64,000 nt of DNA. Origin: Saccharicrinis sp963666825 (GTDB lineage Bacteria > Bacteroidota > Bacteroidia > Bacteroidales > Marinilabiliaceae). Below the pieces are notes generated by a model that was not told the DNA's origin, ran no database searches, and saw only the letters and a list, made by a program, of their open reading frames with translations. Positions 19,595 to 27,846 of the stretch are shown in pieces. Both the position numbers and the translations under genes were made by a program. The stretch is taken from assembly GCA_963666825.2 (NCBI GenBank), contig OY763044.2, forward strand, positions 4,030,001-4,094,000, read 5' to 3'. Position 1 is the first letter of the stretch. Every line of letters starts with the position of its first letter.

Positions 19595-20989
19595 TCAATC
19601 TTTAATTATTTCTTTTTCGATTTCTTCCAGTGATTTACCTTTTGTTTCAGGTAATTTCTTATAGATAAATAAAAAGCCTGCTAAACAAATTAATCCGTAT
19701 AACCAAAATGTTCCAGCTGCCCCTAAAGCACTATTTAATAACGGAAATGTATAAGTCAAAAGAAAACTTGCACTCCATAAAGCAATGGTAGATATGGCCA
19801 TAGCAGCTCCTCGTATCCTATTTGGGAATATTTCTGATATCACTACCCAAACTATAGGCGCTAACGACATAGCGTAGGTAGCAATAGCTAATAAAACCAA
19901 TAATAATAATGTCCATCCTGTAATATGGAAAAAGTAGGTTAATCCTACCAGAATATAGATCAACGATAATCCTGCAGAACCAATAATCATTAAAGCACGT
20001 CTTCCTAGTCTATCAACAGTATATATAGCAACAAACGTAAATATCACATTAATAATTCCTGTAATCACGATATTAAACAATATATCAGATACACCATAAC
20101 CTGCGGCTTTAAATATCTCTTCTGCATAATTGAATATTACATTAATACCACACCATTGTTGAAAAGCAGCTAACACAACGCCTATTAAAAGTACTTTGCG
20201 TATTCCTGGTTGTAACAACTCCTTATAATCAACTTTTTTTGTATCTCCTTTTAACGATTTATGAATATTATTATACTCTTGCACAGCATATTCTTCACCT
20301 CCAATTTTCTTAAGAATAGATTCCACCATTGACTCATTACCTGATTTGGCCAACCATCTTGGACTTTCTGGAACTAAAAACATTAAGATGAAAAAGATAC
20401 CTGCCGGAAGAGTTTCTGCCCAAAACATATAGCGCCACCCCATTTGCCCATTCCATGAATTTAATATATCAAGTTCTGTAAAGTGATCAGGAATAGGTTC
20501 TGCTATTTGCCAATTGGCTAATTGAGCAGCTAAAATACCTAATACGATAGTTAACTGATTTAATGAAACAAATCGACCACGCATAGCCGCTGGTGCTATT
20601 TCTGCAATATACATTGGAGACAGAGTTGATGCTAATCCAATACCTACGCCACCAATTAAACGATAAATAATAAACACTGTAAAATCATTTGCTATACCAG
20701 TACCAATAGCGGATAAGGTGAACATAAAAGCCGCAAAAATCAATAATCGCTTTCTTCCATATTTATCACTTAAAATTCCTGAAATAGCAGCTCCCAATAA
20801 ACAACCTATCAAAGCACTACTCATGGCCCACCCTTGCATTGCTGGTTGATCAGCAATATGAAAAAATTGTTCGTAAAAAGGTTTTGCTCCTCCAATTACG
20901 ACCCAGTCATAACCAAACAATAATCCTCCAAGGGCAGAAACCAATGAGATTGACAAAATATAACGTGTATTAAATTTTACTTTTTGCAT
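19595..20989 (-). CDS. MFS sugar porter (SP family)
   Basis: Inner-membrane sugar:H+ symporter of the XylE/GalP/GLUT-like family. It has 12 predicted membrane segments. SP signatures are 'GGLLFGYDWVVIGGAKPFY' in helix 1, 'DKYGRKRLL' after helix 2, 'RLIGGVGIGLASTLSPMYIAEIAPA' in helices 4-5, 'PESPRWL' near 210, 'QQWCGINVI' in helix 7, 'DRLGRRALM' and the terminal 'PETKGKSLEEIEKE'. It is 464 residues, the normal length. It is divergent from the frameshifted AraC gene across 114 bases and precedes the DUF5107-TPR gene. The substrate is unknown; a monosaccharide such as galactose, xylose or arabinose is likely for the family. Confidence 0.92.
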   Translation of the reverse strand: MQKVKFNTRYILSISLVSALGGLLFGYDWVVIGGAKPFYEQFFHIADQPAMQGWAMSSALIGCLLGAAISGILSDKYGRKRLLIFAAFMFTLSAIGTGIANDFTVFIIYRLIGGVGIGLASTLSPMYIAEIAPAAMRGRFVSLNQLTIVLGILAAQLANWQIAEPIPDHFTELDILNSWNGQMGWRYMFWAETLPAGIFFILMFLVPESPRWLAKSGNESMVESILKKIGGEEYAVQEYNNIHKSLKGDTKKVDYKELLQPGIRKVLLIGVVLAAFQQWCGINVIFNYAEEIFKAAGYGVSDILFNIVITGIINVIFTFVAIYTVDRLGRRALMIIGSAGLSLIYILVGLTYFFHITGWTLLLLVLLAIATYAMSLAPIVWVVISEIFPNRIRGAAMAISTIALWSASFLLTYTFPLLNSALGAAGTFWLYGLICLAGFLFIYKKLPETKGKSLEEIEKEIIKD

Positions 20990-21052
20990 ATTAAATTGTT
21001 CTTAATTATAGTTAACAAATATCCTTATTAACATTGATTCATAAAATGGATG

Positions 21053-21060
21053 TAAATTTG
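21053..21060 (+). promoter_or_regulatory. Possible -7 box for the AraC gene
   Basis: TAAATTTG exactly matches the Bacteroidota -7 consensus TAnnTTTG and would start transcription about 37 bases before the AraC ATG at 21104. A TTG lies about 17 bases upstream, closer than the usual 19-21, so the -33 element is doubtful. Confidence 0.35.
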
Positions 21061-21103
21061 GTTTTAATGGACTATCTTATTATTTTAGCTCAAAAAGTAA
21101 AGA

Positions 21104-21983
21104 ATGATAAAACCAGATGGATTTCAAGGCGAACGTACGGTAATTATACCCGAATTAATTATTAATAAAATACAAGAAAACCCAATAAGTAAACACCTAT
21201 ACATAACCGACATAGGATTTTACCCAAAAGCCAAAGACCACTTAAGAGAAAGACTTAATGGTTGTAAGCAACATATATTAATGTATTGTACTGATGGAGA
21301 AGGATGGATTTTACTAGGAAACAACAAAATATATGTTAAAACAAATCAATATTTTATAATTCCGGCAAATATACCTCATACTTATGGCAGTTCTAAGGTA
21401 AATCCATGGAGTATATATTGGATTCACTTTAGTGGCTTAACAGCAGAATATTTTATTGATACAATTAGCGAAGCTCAAAATATTACTCCTTCAGAAATAT
21501 CGCGTATTGATGAACGCTTGGATCTTTTTGAAGAGATGATACAAAACCTGGAAATGGGTTTTAGTATGGAAAACATTGATTATGCCAATATTTGTTTATG
21601 GCACTTTTTAGCTTCCTTCAGATATTTAAGTCAATACAGACAGGTTCGAAAACCTCAGGAAAGAGATCTAACTGAAAATTCAATTTTCTATATGAGAAAA
21701 CATCTAACCGAAAAATTAACACTAGAGGATCTTGCAGAAAACGCTAATTTATCTGTAGCCCATTATTCCATGTTATTCAAACAAAAAACAGGGCAACTCT
21801 CCTTTAAACTATTTAATTCAACTGAAAATTCAAAATGCTTGCCGACTACTGGACCATACTCACCTAAACATAAAAAACATAGCTCAACAAATAGGATACG
21901 ATGACCCTTATTATTTCTCGAGAATATTTAAAAAGATTATGAATATATCCCCAAAAGAATACAGGAAAAAACTAAAGGGATAA
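21104..21983 (+). pseudogene. AraC-family regulator with a one-base frameshift
   Basis: Homologous to the AraC gene at 13125 over its full length. The first frame reads the cupin-like sensor ('DIGFYPKAK', 'NPWSIYWIHF') and the first HTH as far as 'SMLFKQKTGQ' (codon 231), then turns to nonsense and stops at 21904. Shifting by +1 at about 21797 restores the expected second HTH: 'SPLNYLIQLKIQNACRLL', 'IKNIAQQIGYDDPYYFSRIFKK' and 'MNISPKEYR', ending at the TAA at 21981-21983. One extra base (or a two-base loss) around CAACTCTCC explains it. No long homopolymer is present. As written the product lacks its second DNA-binding motif and is probably inactive. It could be a sequencing error. It is divergent from the MFS-DUF5107 unit and would be its regulator. 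Confidence 0.88.
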
Positions 21984-22066
21984 ACTCAGTCTTAATCTTT
22001 AACCTGTTCTATGCAATAAAAATAAAACAATTTAAATTGATTTATTTTGAAATGACAAAAAACAAA

Positions 22067-22111
22067 AAAAGCTTGTAAATCATACAATTTACAAGCTTTT
22101 ACTTTTTTTTT
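22067..22111 (+). terminator. Intrinsic terminator after the AraC gene
   Basis: A perfect 14-base stem (22067-22080 with 22087-22100) with a six-base loop is followed by a run of T residues on the plus strand. It lies 84 bases after the restored AraC stop. This is a classic rho-independent terminator and, with the preceding A-run, may act in both directions. Confidence 0.85.
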
Positions 22112-22189
22112 CTTGTTTCGTGATCCAGACAGGATTCTATTTTAAACTTGTAAATATCAGATATACAAATAATTATGCAATTAGACTTA

Positions 22190-22330
22190 TCTAAGTTACA
22201 CTTAATTTACTCCTATCAATTGTTTACATTTGCATCAAATTGATTGCTAGTGATTTATACAAAAATACGAAAAATCATTTACTTAATAGTACAATCTGTA
22301 TTAAAATAAATGTTGATATAATTCTGAAGT
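22190..22330. repeat. Degenerate dispersed intergenic repeat, copy 1
   Basis: Contains 'AAGTTACACTTAATTTAC' followed by 'CCTATCAATTG' and, further on, a segment around 22283-22323 that matches the copy at 49527-49620 (both read 'TCATTTA..TAATA.TACAA', then 'TGTATTAAAAT.AATG'). No coding potential is seen. It belongs with the copies at 22373, 22733, 42335 and 49527. Confidence 0.5.
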
Positions 22331-22372
22331 GTAATATTTGAAGATTATATAAAATTTAATTTTTAGACTGCT

Positions 22373-22570
22373 TTAAGTTCTCAGGGTGGAGAGATTATAC
22401 CCCATTCCTGTAAACATCTATAATACAACAATGTATATTTTCATCATTTCATTAACTCACTAATAGCTCACCAATAAATTGATGTTAATTACTTGATTTT
22501 AATGTCCTTTGACATAAAGTAAAGATACAGAAAAACATTGGCTTTAGACACTAAAACATTGCAAAATGTA
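22373..22570. repeat. Degenerate dispersed intergenic repeat, copy 2
   Basis: Starts with 'AAGTTCTCAGGGTGGAGAGA' and ends with 'TGTCCTTTGACATAAAGTAA' followed by 'AGATACAGAAAAACATTG'. Both ends are shared with the copy at 22733-22915 while the middle has diverged. Non-coding. Confidence 0.55.
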
Positions 22571-22732
22571 TTGAATGCTCGAAACTATATATCATAAAAT
22601 TTCCATTGTACGTAATCATATCTATAAGACATTTTGCTATTAATGTTAATTCTATAAATATTATCCGAAAATTATTACGATTTTACAATACCTTTATAGA
22701 TACAATCCTTATATGACCTATACGTATTTTTA

Positions 22733-22915
22733 AGTTCTCAGGATGGAGAGAGGTACACTCTTTCTTATAAACTGCAACATTTCAATACATTACATAAATA
22801 AGCCAAACTAAGTTACGCTTAACTTACACCTGCCAACTAACTTATAACATATTGATTTATTGTCCTTTGACATAGTATAAAGATATAGAAAACCATTGAC
22901 ATTTGATGTTTAAAC
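22733..22915. repeat. Degenerate dispersed intergenic repeat, copy 3
   Basis: Begins 'AAGTTCTCAGGATGGAGAGA', continues 'AAACTGCAACATTTCAA', 'CGCTTAACTTACACCTG' and 'TTATAACATATTGATTTA', and ends 'TGTCCTTTGACATAGTATAA'. It aligns with copy 2 at its ends and with the copy at 42335-42510 through its middle, so it is the best reference copy. The rest of the 21984-23021 gap holds nothing else I recognise apart from the hairpins listed. Confidence 0.6.
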
Positions 22916-22926
22916 GATGTAAAATG

Positions 22927-22959
22927 AAGGAATGAAAAGTTTCCTATATTTCATTCCTT
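22927..22959. repeat. Perfect 11-base inverted repeat
   Basis: AAGGAATGAAA at 22927-22937 pairs with TTTCATTCCTT at 22949-22959 around an 11-base loop. It directly abuts the uxuA terminator hairpin, giving two hairpins in tandem downstream of the long leftward operon. It may be a second-chance terminator or an RNA 3'-end stabiliser. Confidence 0.6.
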
Positions 22960-22999
22960 AAAAAAGAGGTTGTCTTCAATATTAGAAAACAACCTTCTT
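22960..22999 (-). terminator. Terminator after uxuA
   Basis: On the minus strand a hairpin with a core GGTTGT/ACAACC stem (arms about 22989-22999 and 22964-22973) is followed by TTTTTT. It begins about 22 bases after the uxuA stop and ends the leftward catabolic operon. Confidence 0.75.
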
Positions 23000-23021
23000 A
23001 CAAATATAAAATGCGATTTAA

Positions 23022-24206
23022 TTATTGTATCAGACTTCTTCGTATCCCAAGTTCCAAACCTCTGATTTCTGCCAATCCTTTCATTCTTCCATATAAAGAA
23101 TATCCGGGATTATTATTCTGGCCGATATCTCCTAACATTTGATTTCCATGATCGGGACGAACAGGAATAGAAAAGTCACCTCTACCTTCGGTTTTGCGTC
23201 TTTCCTCCTCCTCTACTATAGCTTTCAATACTTCATAAATATCAACATCACCTTCAAACAGGTAATCTTCGTTGAAGTTATAATCCGTATCTCTTTTTAC
23301 ATTTCGTAAGTGAGCAAAATTGATGCGTGGTGCTAATTCTTTTGCCATTTGAGATAGATCGTTAAAATACCCTGCTCCCCATGATCCTGTACAAAGCGTT
23401 ACTCCATTGGAAACAGAATCAACATGCTTAGTTAAGATCTTTGTATCCTCAATAGTACTTACTACGCGTGGTAAACCTAGTAATCCCCATGGTGGGTCAT
23501 CCGGGTGAATAGCCATTCTAACGCCAGCCTGCTCTGCAACAGGTATGATAGCACTTAAAAAGTCTAGTAAATGCTTACGTAATTTAGCATCGTCAATATC
23601 TTTGTAAGCATCCAATACTTCCTGAAATTGTTCTAAAGTATAACTCTCTTCAGCACCAGGAAGTCCTTTAATCACGTTGTTTGTTAAGGTTTCAATTTCA
23701 GCATCACTCATGCTTGCAAAATAAGCTTCAGCTTCTTTTACAATTTTTTCTGAGTAATCTTTTTCAGCACCAGGTCTTTTTAAAATATACATATCAAAAG
23801 CGGCAAAAACTTTTTGATCATATCTTAAAGCTAAAGATCCATCCTGGAACTCGCTGTTTAAGTTTGTTCTTGACCAGTCTAACACTGGCATGAAATTGTA
23901 ACATACAGTTTCAATACCACATTGACCTAAATTTTTAATAGACTCCTGATAATTCTTAACGTATAACTCCCAGTTGCCATATTGCTTTTTAATATCCTCA
24001 TGCACAGGAACACTTTCCACTACCGACCAGGTTAAACCTGCTGCCTCTATAATATCCTTACGCTTTTGTATTTCTTCTACAGTCCAGTCCTCACCATTTG
24101 AAATATGGTGTAAAGCTGTAACAATACCAGTTGCTCCGGTTTGTTTTATATCTTTTAATGTGATACGGTCATTAGGGCCGTACCAACGCCATGTTTGTTC
24201 AATCAT
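23022..24206 (-). CDS. uxuA: D-mannonate dehydratase
   Basis: Converts D-mannonate to 2-keto-3-deoxy-D-gluconate in the hexuronate (glucuronate) pathway; cytoplasmic. The N-terminus 'MIEQTWRWYGPNDRITLKDI' and the segments 'GIVTALHHISNGEDW', 'CYNFMPVLDWSRT', 'MAIHPDDPPWGLLGLPR', 'LCTGSWGAG', 'HLRNVKR' and 'VRPDHGNQM' are diagnostic of UxuA, including the Cys, His and Asp residues of the metal and substrate site. At 394 residues it is full length. It is the last gene of the SusCD/GH operon, 98 bases after the SDR gene that should provide its substrate. A dedicated terminator follows. Neither the isomerase (UxaC) nor the KDG kinase is in the window, so the pathway must be completed elsewhere. 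Confidence 0.96.
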   Translation of the reverse strand: MIEQTWRWYGPNDRITLKDIKQTGATGIVTALHHISNGEDWTVEEIQKRKDIIEAAGLTWSVVESVPVHEDIKKQYGNWELYVKNYQESIKNLGQCGIETVCYNFMPVLDWSRTNLNSEFQDGSLALRYDQKVFAAFDMYILKRPGAEKDYSEKIVKEAEAYFASMSDAEIETLTNNVIKGLPGAEESYTLEQFQEVLDAYKDIDDAKLRKHLLDFLSAIIPVAEQAGVRMAIHPDDPPWGLLGLPRVVSTIEDTKILTKHVDSVSNGVTLCTGSWGAGYFNDLSQMAKELAPRINFAHLRNVKRDTDYNFNEDYLFEGDVDIYEVLKAIVEEEERRKTEGRGDFSIPVRPDHGNQMLGDIGQNNNPGYSLYGRMKGLAEIRGLELGIRRSLIQ

Positions 24207-24238
24207 AATTTTTTTTATGGTATCAGGGTATAAAGGTT

Positions 24239-24297
24239 AAGGGTTGAAGGGTAATCCAAAACCATATAACCTTGTTTCCTTGTTACCTTCTTCCCTT
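24239..24297. repeat. Imperfect inverted repeat between the SDR gene and uxuA
   Basis: A G-rich purine stretch (24239-24254, AAGGGTTGAAGGGTAA) can pair with TTACCTTCTTCCCTT at 24283-24297, about 13 matches. The segment also has short tandem-like 'AAGGGTT/AAGGGTAA' units. In the transcript it would form a stem-loop between the two genes, possibly adjusting relative expression or protecting the upstream mRNA. Confidence 0.4.
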
Positions 24298-24304
24298 TTC
24301 CTTT

Positions 24305-25147
24305 TTAAACTCCACTATATGCACTAAAACCTCCGTCAACAGGAATAACTACTCCTGTAATAAACTTAGCCCAGTCGGACATTAAGTACAGAACTGTTCC
24401 TGATAACTCCTCAGGTTCACCGTAGCGCTCCATAGGTGTATTTGTGATGATTTTGTTTCCACGGGCTGTAGCTTCACCGGTTTTTTCATCGATTAGTAAA
24501 AAGCGGTTTTGGTTAGTTAACAAGAATCCCGGTGCAATAGCATTTACCCTGATGCCAGTTTTAGCAAAGTGAACAGCTAACCATTGTGTAAAGTTGTTAA
24601 TGGCTGCTTTTGCTGCTGAATAAGCAGGAATCTTTGTTAATGGAGTGTATGAGTTCATTGAAGAAACGTTAACAATGGCTCCTTCCTTTTTAGCTAACAT
24701 ATCTTTAGCAAAAACCATTGATGGTAAAAGTGTTCCCTGAAAGTTTAAGGCAAATACCTTATCAAAACCTTCCATTTGTAAACCAAAGAATGTAGCATCC
24801 AGGTTATCCATGTATTCTTCAGTCAAAAATTCGGCTTGTGTTGTTGCTGAGGCTGCATTACCTCCGGCTCCGTTAAGCAAATAATCTACGATTCCCAGCT
24901 TTTCATGAATAATTTGAAGAGCTGCTTCCAATGATTCCTTGCTCAACACATTGGCTGAAATGCCTATTGAAGTCGTTTTATATTCTGCTCTTATTTCATT
25001 GGCTACTTTTTCTGCTGCTTCAGGATTTAAATCCAGGATAGCTGTTTTTACACCCTGCGATGCCATGGCTTTGGCTATGGTAGAACAAAGTACACCACCT
25101 CCTCCGGTAATTACGGCTACTTTATCTTTTAAATTAAATTCTTTCAT
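24305..25147 (-). CDS. SDR-family D-mannonate oxidoreductase (fructuronate reductase)
   Basis: NAD(P)-dependent short-chain dehydrogenase that most likely reduces D-fructuronate to D-mannonate, the substrate of the adjacent UxuA. Landmarks are the Rossmann glycine motif 'TGGGGVLCSTIA' near residue 15, 'LNGAGGNAA' near 93, the catalytic Ser in 'VSSMNSYT', Tyr176 and Lys180 in 'YSAAK', and the C-terminal 'ITGVVIPVDGGFSAYSGV' usual for this group. At 280 residues it is typical of the Bacteroidota non-homologous replacement of the UxuB polyol-type dehydrogenase. Its position directly before uxuA supports the role. Function is assigned from family and context, not from a unique motif. Confidence 0.85.
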   Translation of the reverse strand: MKEFNLKDKVAVITGGGGVLCSTIAKAMASQGVKTAILDLNPEAAEKVANEIRAEYKTTSIGISANVLSKESLEAALQIIHEKLGIVDYLLNGAGGNAASATTQAEFLTEEYMDNLDATFFGLQMEGFDKVFALNFQGTLLPSMVFAKDMLAKKEGAIVNVSSMNSYTPLTKIPAYSAAKAAINNFTQWLAVHFAKTGIRVNAIAPGFLLTNQNRFLLIDEKTGEATARGNKIITNTPMERYGEPEELSGTVLYLMSDWAKFITGVVIPVDGGFSAYSGV

Positions 25148-25315
25148 AGATCTCTTTTATTTCATTAAAAAATTCACATATTAATCTTTGAGCAAATATT
25201 CTTTATTACCCAACTAATCATAGTTAAAAGTAAATGCATCAAGCTTAATATGGATTGAAAAATTATTCACATTACTGGATTAATCAATCATTATCAAAAC
25301 AGATTAGCTATTCAT

Positions 25316-27814
25316 TTATACTTTGATAAATTTTAATGTTTCTGATATAATATTGTCTTGTACTTTTAGAAAAAACATACCATTAGGAATTTTTTCAACA
25401 TTAATTGATTGACCTTTGTTCTGTAACAGCTTTGTACCTGACATACTAAGTACAATTAAGTCAGCCTCGACGGATACACCTTTTACAAAAAGTATACTGC
25501 TAACAGGATTAGGATATAACCCTATATTCGAAGTTGTAGTAACACTTACATCTGTACCCACATCTGGTATAGAAAATGTGATGAAATTTGTATTGAATTC
25601 CTGGGCATCAATATAAAATCGCATAATATGTTGGCCTGCCGATAAATTTACATTACATGTTACATCTTTCCATACTTGCCAGCCACCCGTATTGGGTACA
25701 GTTTGTATACCGGAAATATTAGCTCCATCCATTTCAACATGGAAAGATCCACCAACCGGAGAAGCAACACGGGTAGTCATTTCATAAGTACCCGAAGCTG
25801 ACACATCCACTGTATATTCAAGCCATTCACCGGTAACTGACCAGTCGATATTATAACCACCCTCATCACAAGCTTCAATATCTACTCCATCTAAGCGATA
25901 TGCTCCATTCTTATTGCTGGCATCGGCATCGTGATAAGAAACACCTTCGCCACCATTGTCGTAATTTTCCATTTGAACGGTACCAGGTATTGAAATAGCA
26001 TCAGAATAAGATGATTGTGTAGGAACGTCTTCTTCTATTACTATTGGCTGTCGTACATCTGATGGCGATACAGTCTGGCTACAATTAGTAAAATTAATAT
26101 TCTCTGTATATCTGAGGTAATATCCCCACGCCGGAAGCATGCCAAAAACATTGTATTCGGGATAATTGCCTTTATATTCACCAGGTCTTCCGGGAACAAT
26201 TGTTGCACCTCCTTTAAACGAATTAACACTAACATTATTAAATGTTACATCCTTTATTTTATAAATAGTACCATCTGCATTAATTCCGCTGATACAGCTG
26301 CCTATATTGTCAGAAATATTTCTAAAATCTAAATTTGAAAATGTAATATCGGTTATACTTCCTGTTTTTGCCGGAGCACCGGCAGGTCTATGGCCACGTT
26401 TTCCTGCAGAATGTAGTAGAAAAAAAGCGTTTGCTGAGGTTTGCAAGTTTATCCTGTCAAAGGTAATATTTGAAAAGTCTGCACCATCCAATCCCTGTAA
26501 TGAAATGGCACATAAACCACCTCTTCCTGATCCATTTATTGCAATATCCTGAAGTAAACAGTTTGTAAAAACTCCATAAGTTAAAGTACCGAATTTTATT
26601 TTATTGCCGGTTGTTCCATTTATAGTTACATTTTTAATGGTCATATTATGTACACCTTTTGCCGAACCACTTTTTGGACAAATCGCATCGTCCTGACATA
26701 AAATGGTACTGTTAGTAATTGTTACATCGTGTGAATCACAAATATCAATTCCATCTTTATTTACTCCATAGGCAGAAGTATTAATGTTGATTCCATCCAC
26801 AATTACAATATCACATTCTAAAATTACAAAGTCCCACATCGCGCTATTCTTAATATCAACATTAGCAACTCTAACGTTTTCTGAATATGCTACGTACAAA
26901 GCCATTGGTCGAAGAATTTCATCTTTGGTATGATCCCATATCGAACAATCTCCATTGCCATCTATTACACCACCGCCTGCAATGGTTAAGTTATTTGCTT
27001 CCTCTGCATAAACAAAGGCTTCTTTGAGTTCCCAGCCGCCGCCGCCAAGTACACCAGATAACCATATATTTGCATTATCTGCATGCTGAGTTATTGCAGG
27101 ATACAAAGAGTTATCCTGTATTCCTTTTAATACCGCAGTTTGATCAATCCATAATGTCATATTGGATGTTAATTTTATCTGACCCGACATAAATGTTCCG
27201 TCTGATAAAACAACTGAACCTCCATCAGTACATGCGTCTATCGCTGCTTGAATGGCCTTAGTATCATTTGTACTTCCATCACCCATTGCGCCATAATCTT
27301 TTACATTATATTGAGTTCCCGCAGGACTACAAAGCCCATCATCACTAGATAATGCAATATTATCTATATTCGGACCGCCACTTGAAGTATTTGCCTTAAG
27401 TCTTATGGTATTATTTCCAGCATTAAGATAAACAGTAACTCTGTCCATCCAGTAATAGTGCCAGTCGCTAAAATGGGATGGAAACTCCATATCTTTAACA
27501 ACAACACCGTTTACTATTAATTCACACTGACGGTTAGCTCCGCTTGCATTGGCATATTTAATCAGTAAAGTATGATTTCCTGCTGTTTCACTATATATAT
27601 TGTTCCATTCAACATATGAACCGTTTCCCCCCATATCAAGATAACCTGATCCAACATATGGAAAATTAGAAGTACCAACTACACAATCTGATGACTTAAT
27701 TGTAAAGTTTTCACCCTCGTAGTATGAAGTACCAAAGGTTTTCGCACCTTGAGCATGTATTGTTCCATATGAAACAATTATTAATATCACTAAAACAACC
27801 AATTTAAAATTCAT
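25316..27814 (-). CDS. GH28-like beta-helix enzyme with two CBMs and a T9SS tail
   Basis: Secreted multidomain glycanase candidate. The start at 27814 gives a clean signal peptide ('NFKLVVLVILIIVSYG...HAQ'); an upstream ATG at 27838 would add eight residues. Domains: CBM6/35-like sandwich (about 25-155), right-handed beta-helix (about 165-600) opening with 'VKDYGAMGDGSTNDTKAIQ', a CBM6 ('PGTVQMENYDNGGEGVSYHD', about 615-755), and a T9SS sorting domain at the end ('IGLYPNPVSS...FFLKVQDN'). The helix has GH28-like landmarks 'NKDGID' and 'QDDAICPKSG', so the catalytic Asp residues are present, but the expected GHG is replaced by 'TGNKIKFGT'. The substrate may be a galacturonan-type or other uronic-acid polymer, or a fructan given the neighbours. 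It is 32 bases after GH32. Confidence 0.72.
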   Translation of the reverse strand: MNFKLVVLVILIIVSYGTIHAQGAKTFGTSYYEGENFTIKSSDCVVGTSNFPYVGSGYLDMGGNGSYVEWNNIYSETAGNHTLLIKYANASGANRQCELIVNGVVVKDMEFPSHFSDWHYYWMDRVTVYLNAGNNTIRLKANTSSGGPNIDNIALSSDDGLCSPAGTQYNVKDYGAMGDGSTNDTKAIQAAIDACTDGGSVVLSDGTFMSGQIKLTSNMTLWIDQTAVLKGIQDNSLYPAITQHADNANIWLSGVLGGGGWELKEAFVYAEEANNLTIAGGGVIDGNGDCSIWDHTKDEILRPMALYVAYSENVRVANVDIKNSAMWDFVILECDIVIVDGININTSAYGVNKDGIDICDSHDVTITNSTILCQDDAICPKSGSAKGVHNMTIKNVTINGTTGNKIKFGTLTYGVFTNCLLQDIAINGSGRGGLCAISLQGLDGADFSNITFDRINLQTSANAFFLLHSAGKRGHRPAGAPAKTGSITDITFSNLDFRNISDNIGSCISGINADGTIYKIKDVTFNNVSVNSFKGGATIVPGRPGEYKGNYPEYNVFGMLPAWGYYLRYTENINFTNCSQTVSPSDVRQPIVIEEDVPTQSSYSDAISIPGTVQMENYDNGGEGVSYHDADASNKNGAYRLDGVDIEACDEGGYNIDWSVTGEWLEYTVDVSASGTYEMTTRVASPVGGSFHVEMDGANISGIQTVPNTGGWQVWKDVTCNVNLSAGQHIMRFYIDAQEFNTNFITFSIPDVGTDVSVTTTSNIGLYPNPVSSILFVKGVSVEADLIVLSMSGTKLLQNKGQSINVEKIPNGMFFLKVQDNIISETLKFIKV

Positions 27815-27846
27815 AATGTTTTTATTTAAGTTTTGCATTAAAGTTA

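Noticed and set aside
22190..22915. CRISPR array in the repeat-rich gap
   Set aside because: The repeats are long, degenerate and irregularly spaced, with no short direct repeats separated by uniform spacers and no cas genes.
25316..27814. GH91 (inulin fructotransferase) identity for the beta-helix enzyme
   Set aside because: Tempting beside GH32, but the Asp-Asp and NxDGID motifs follow GH28; no GH91-specific motif could be recognised by eye.
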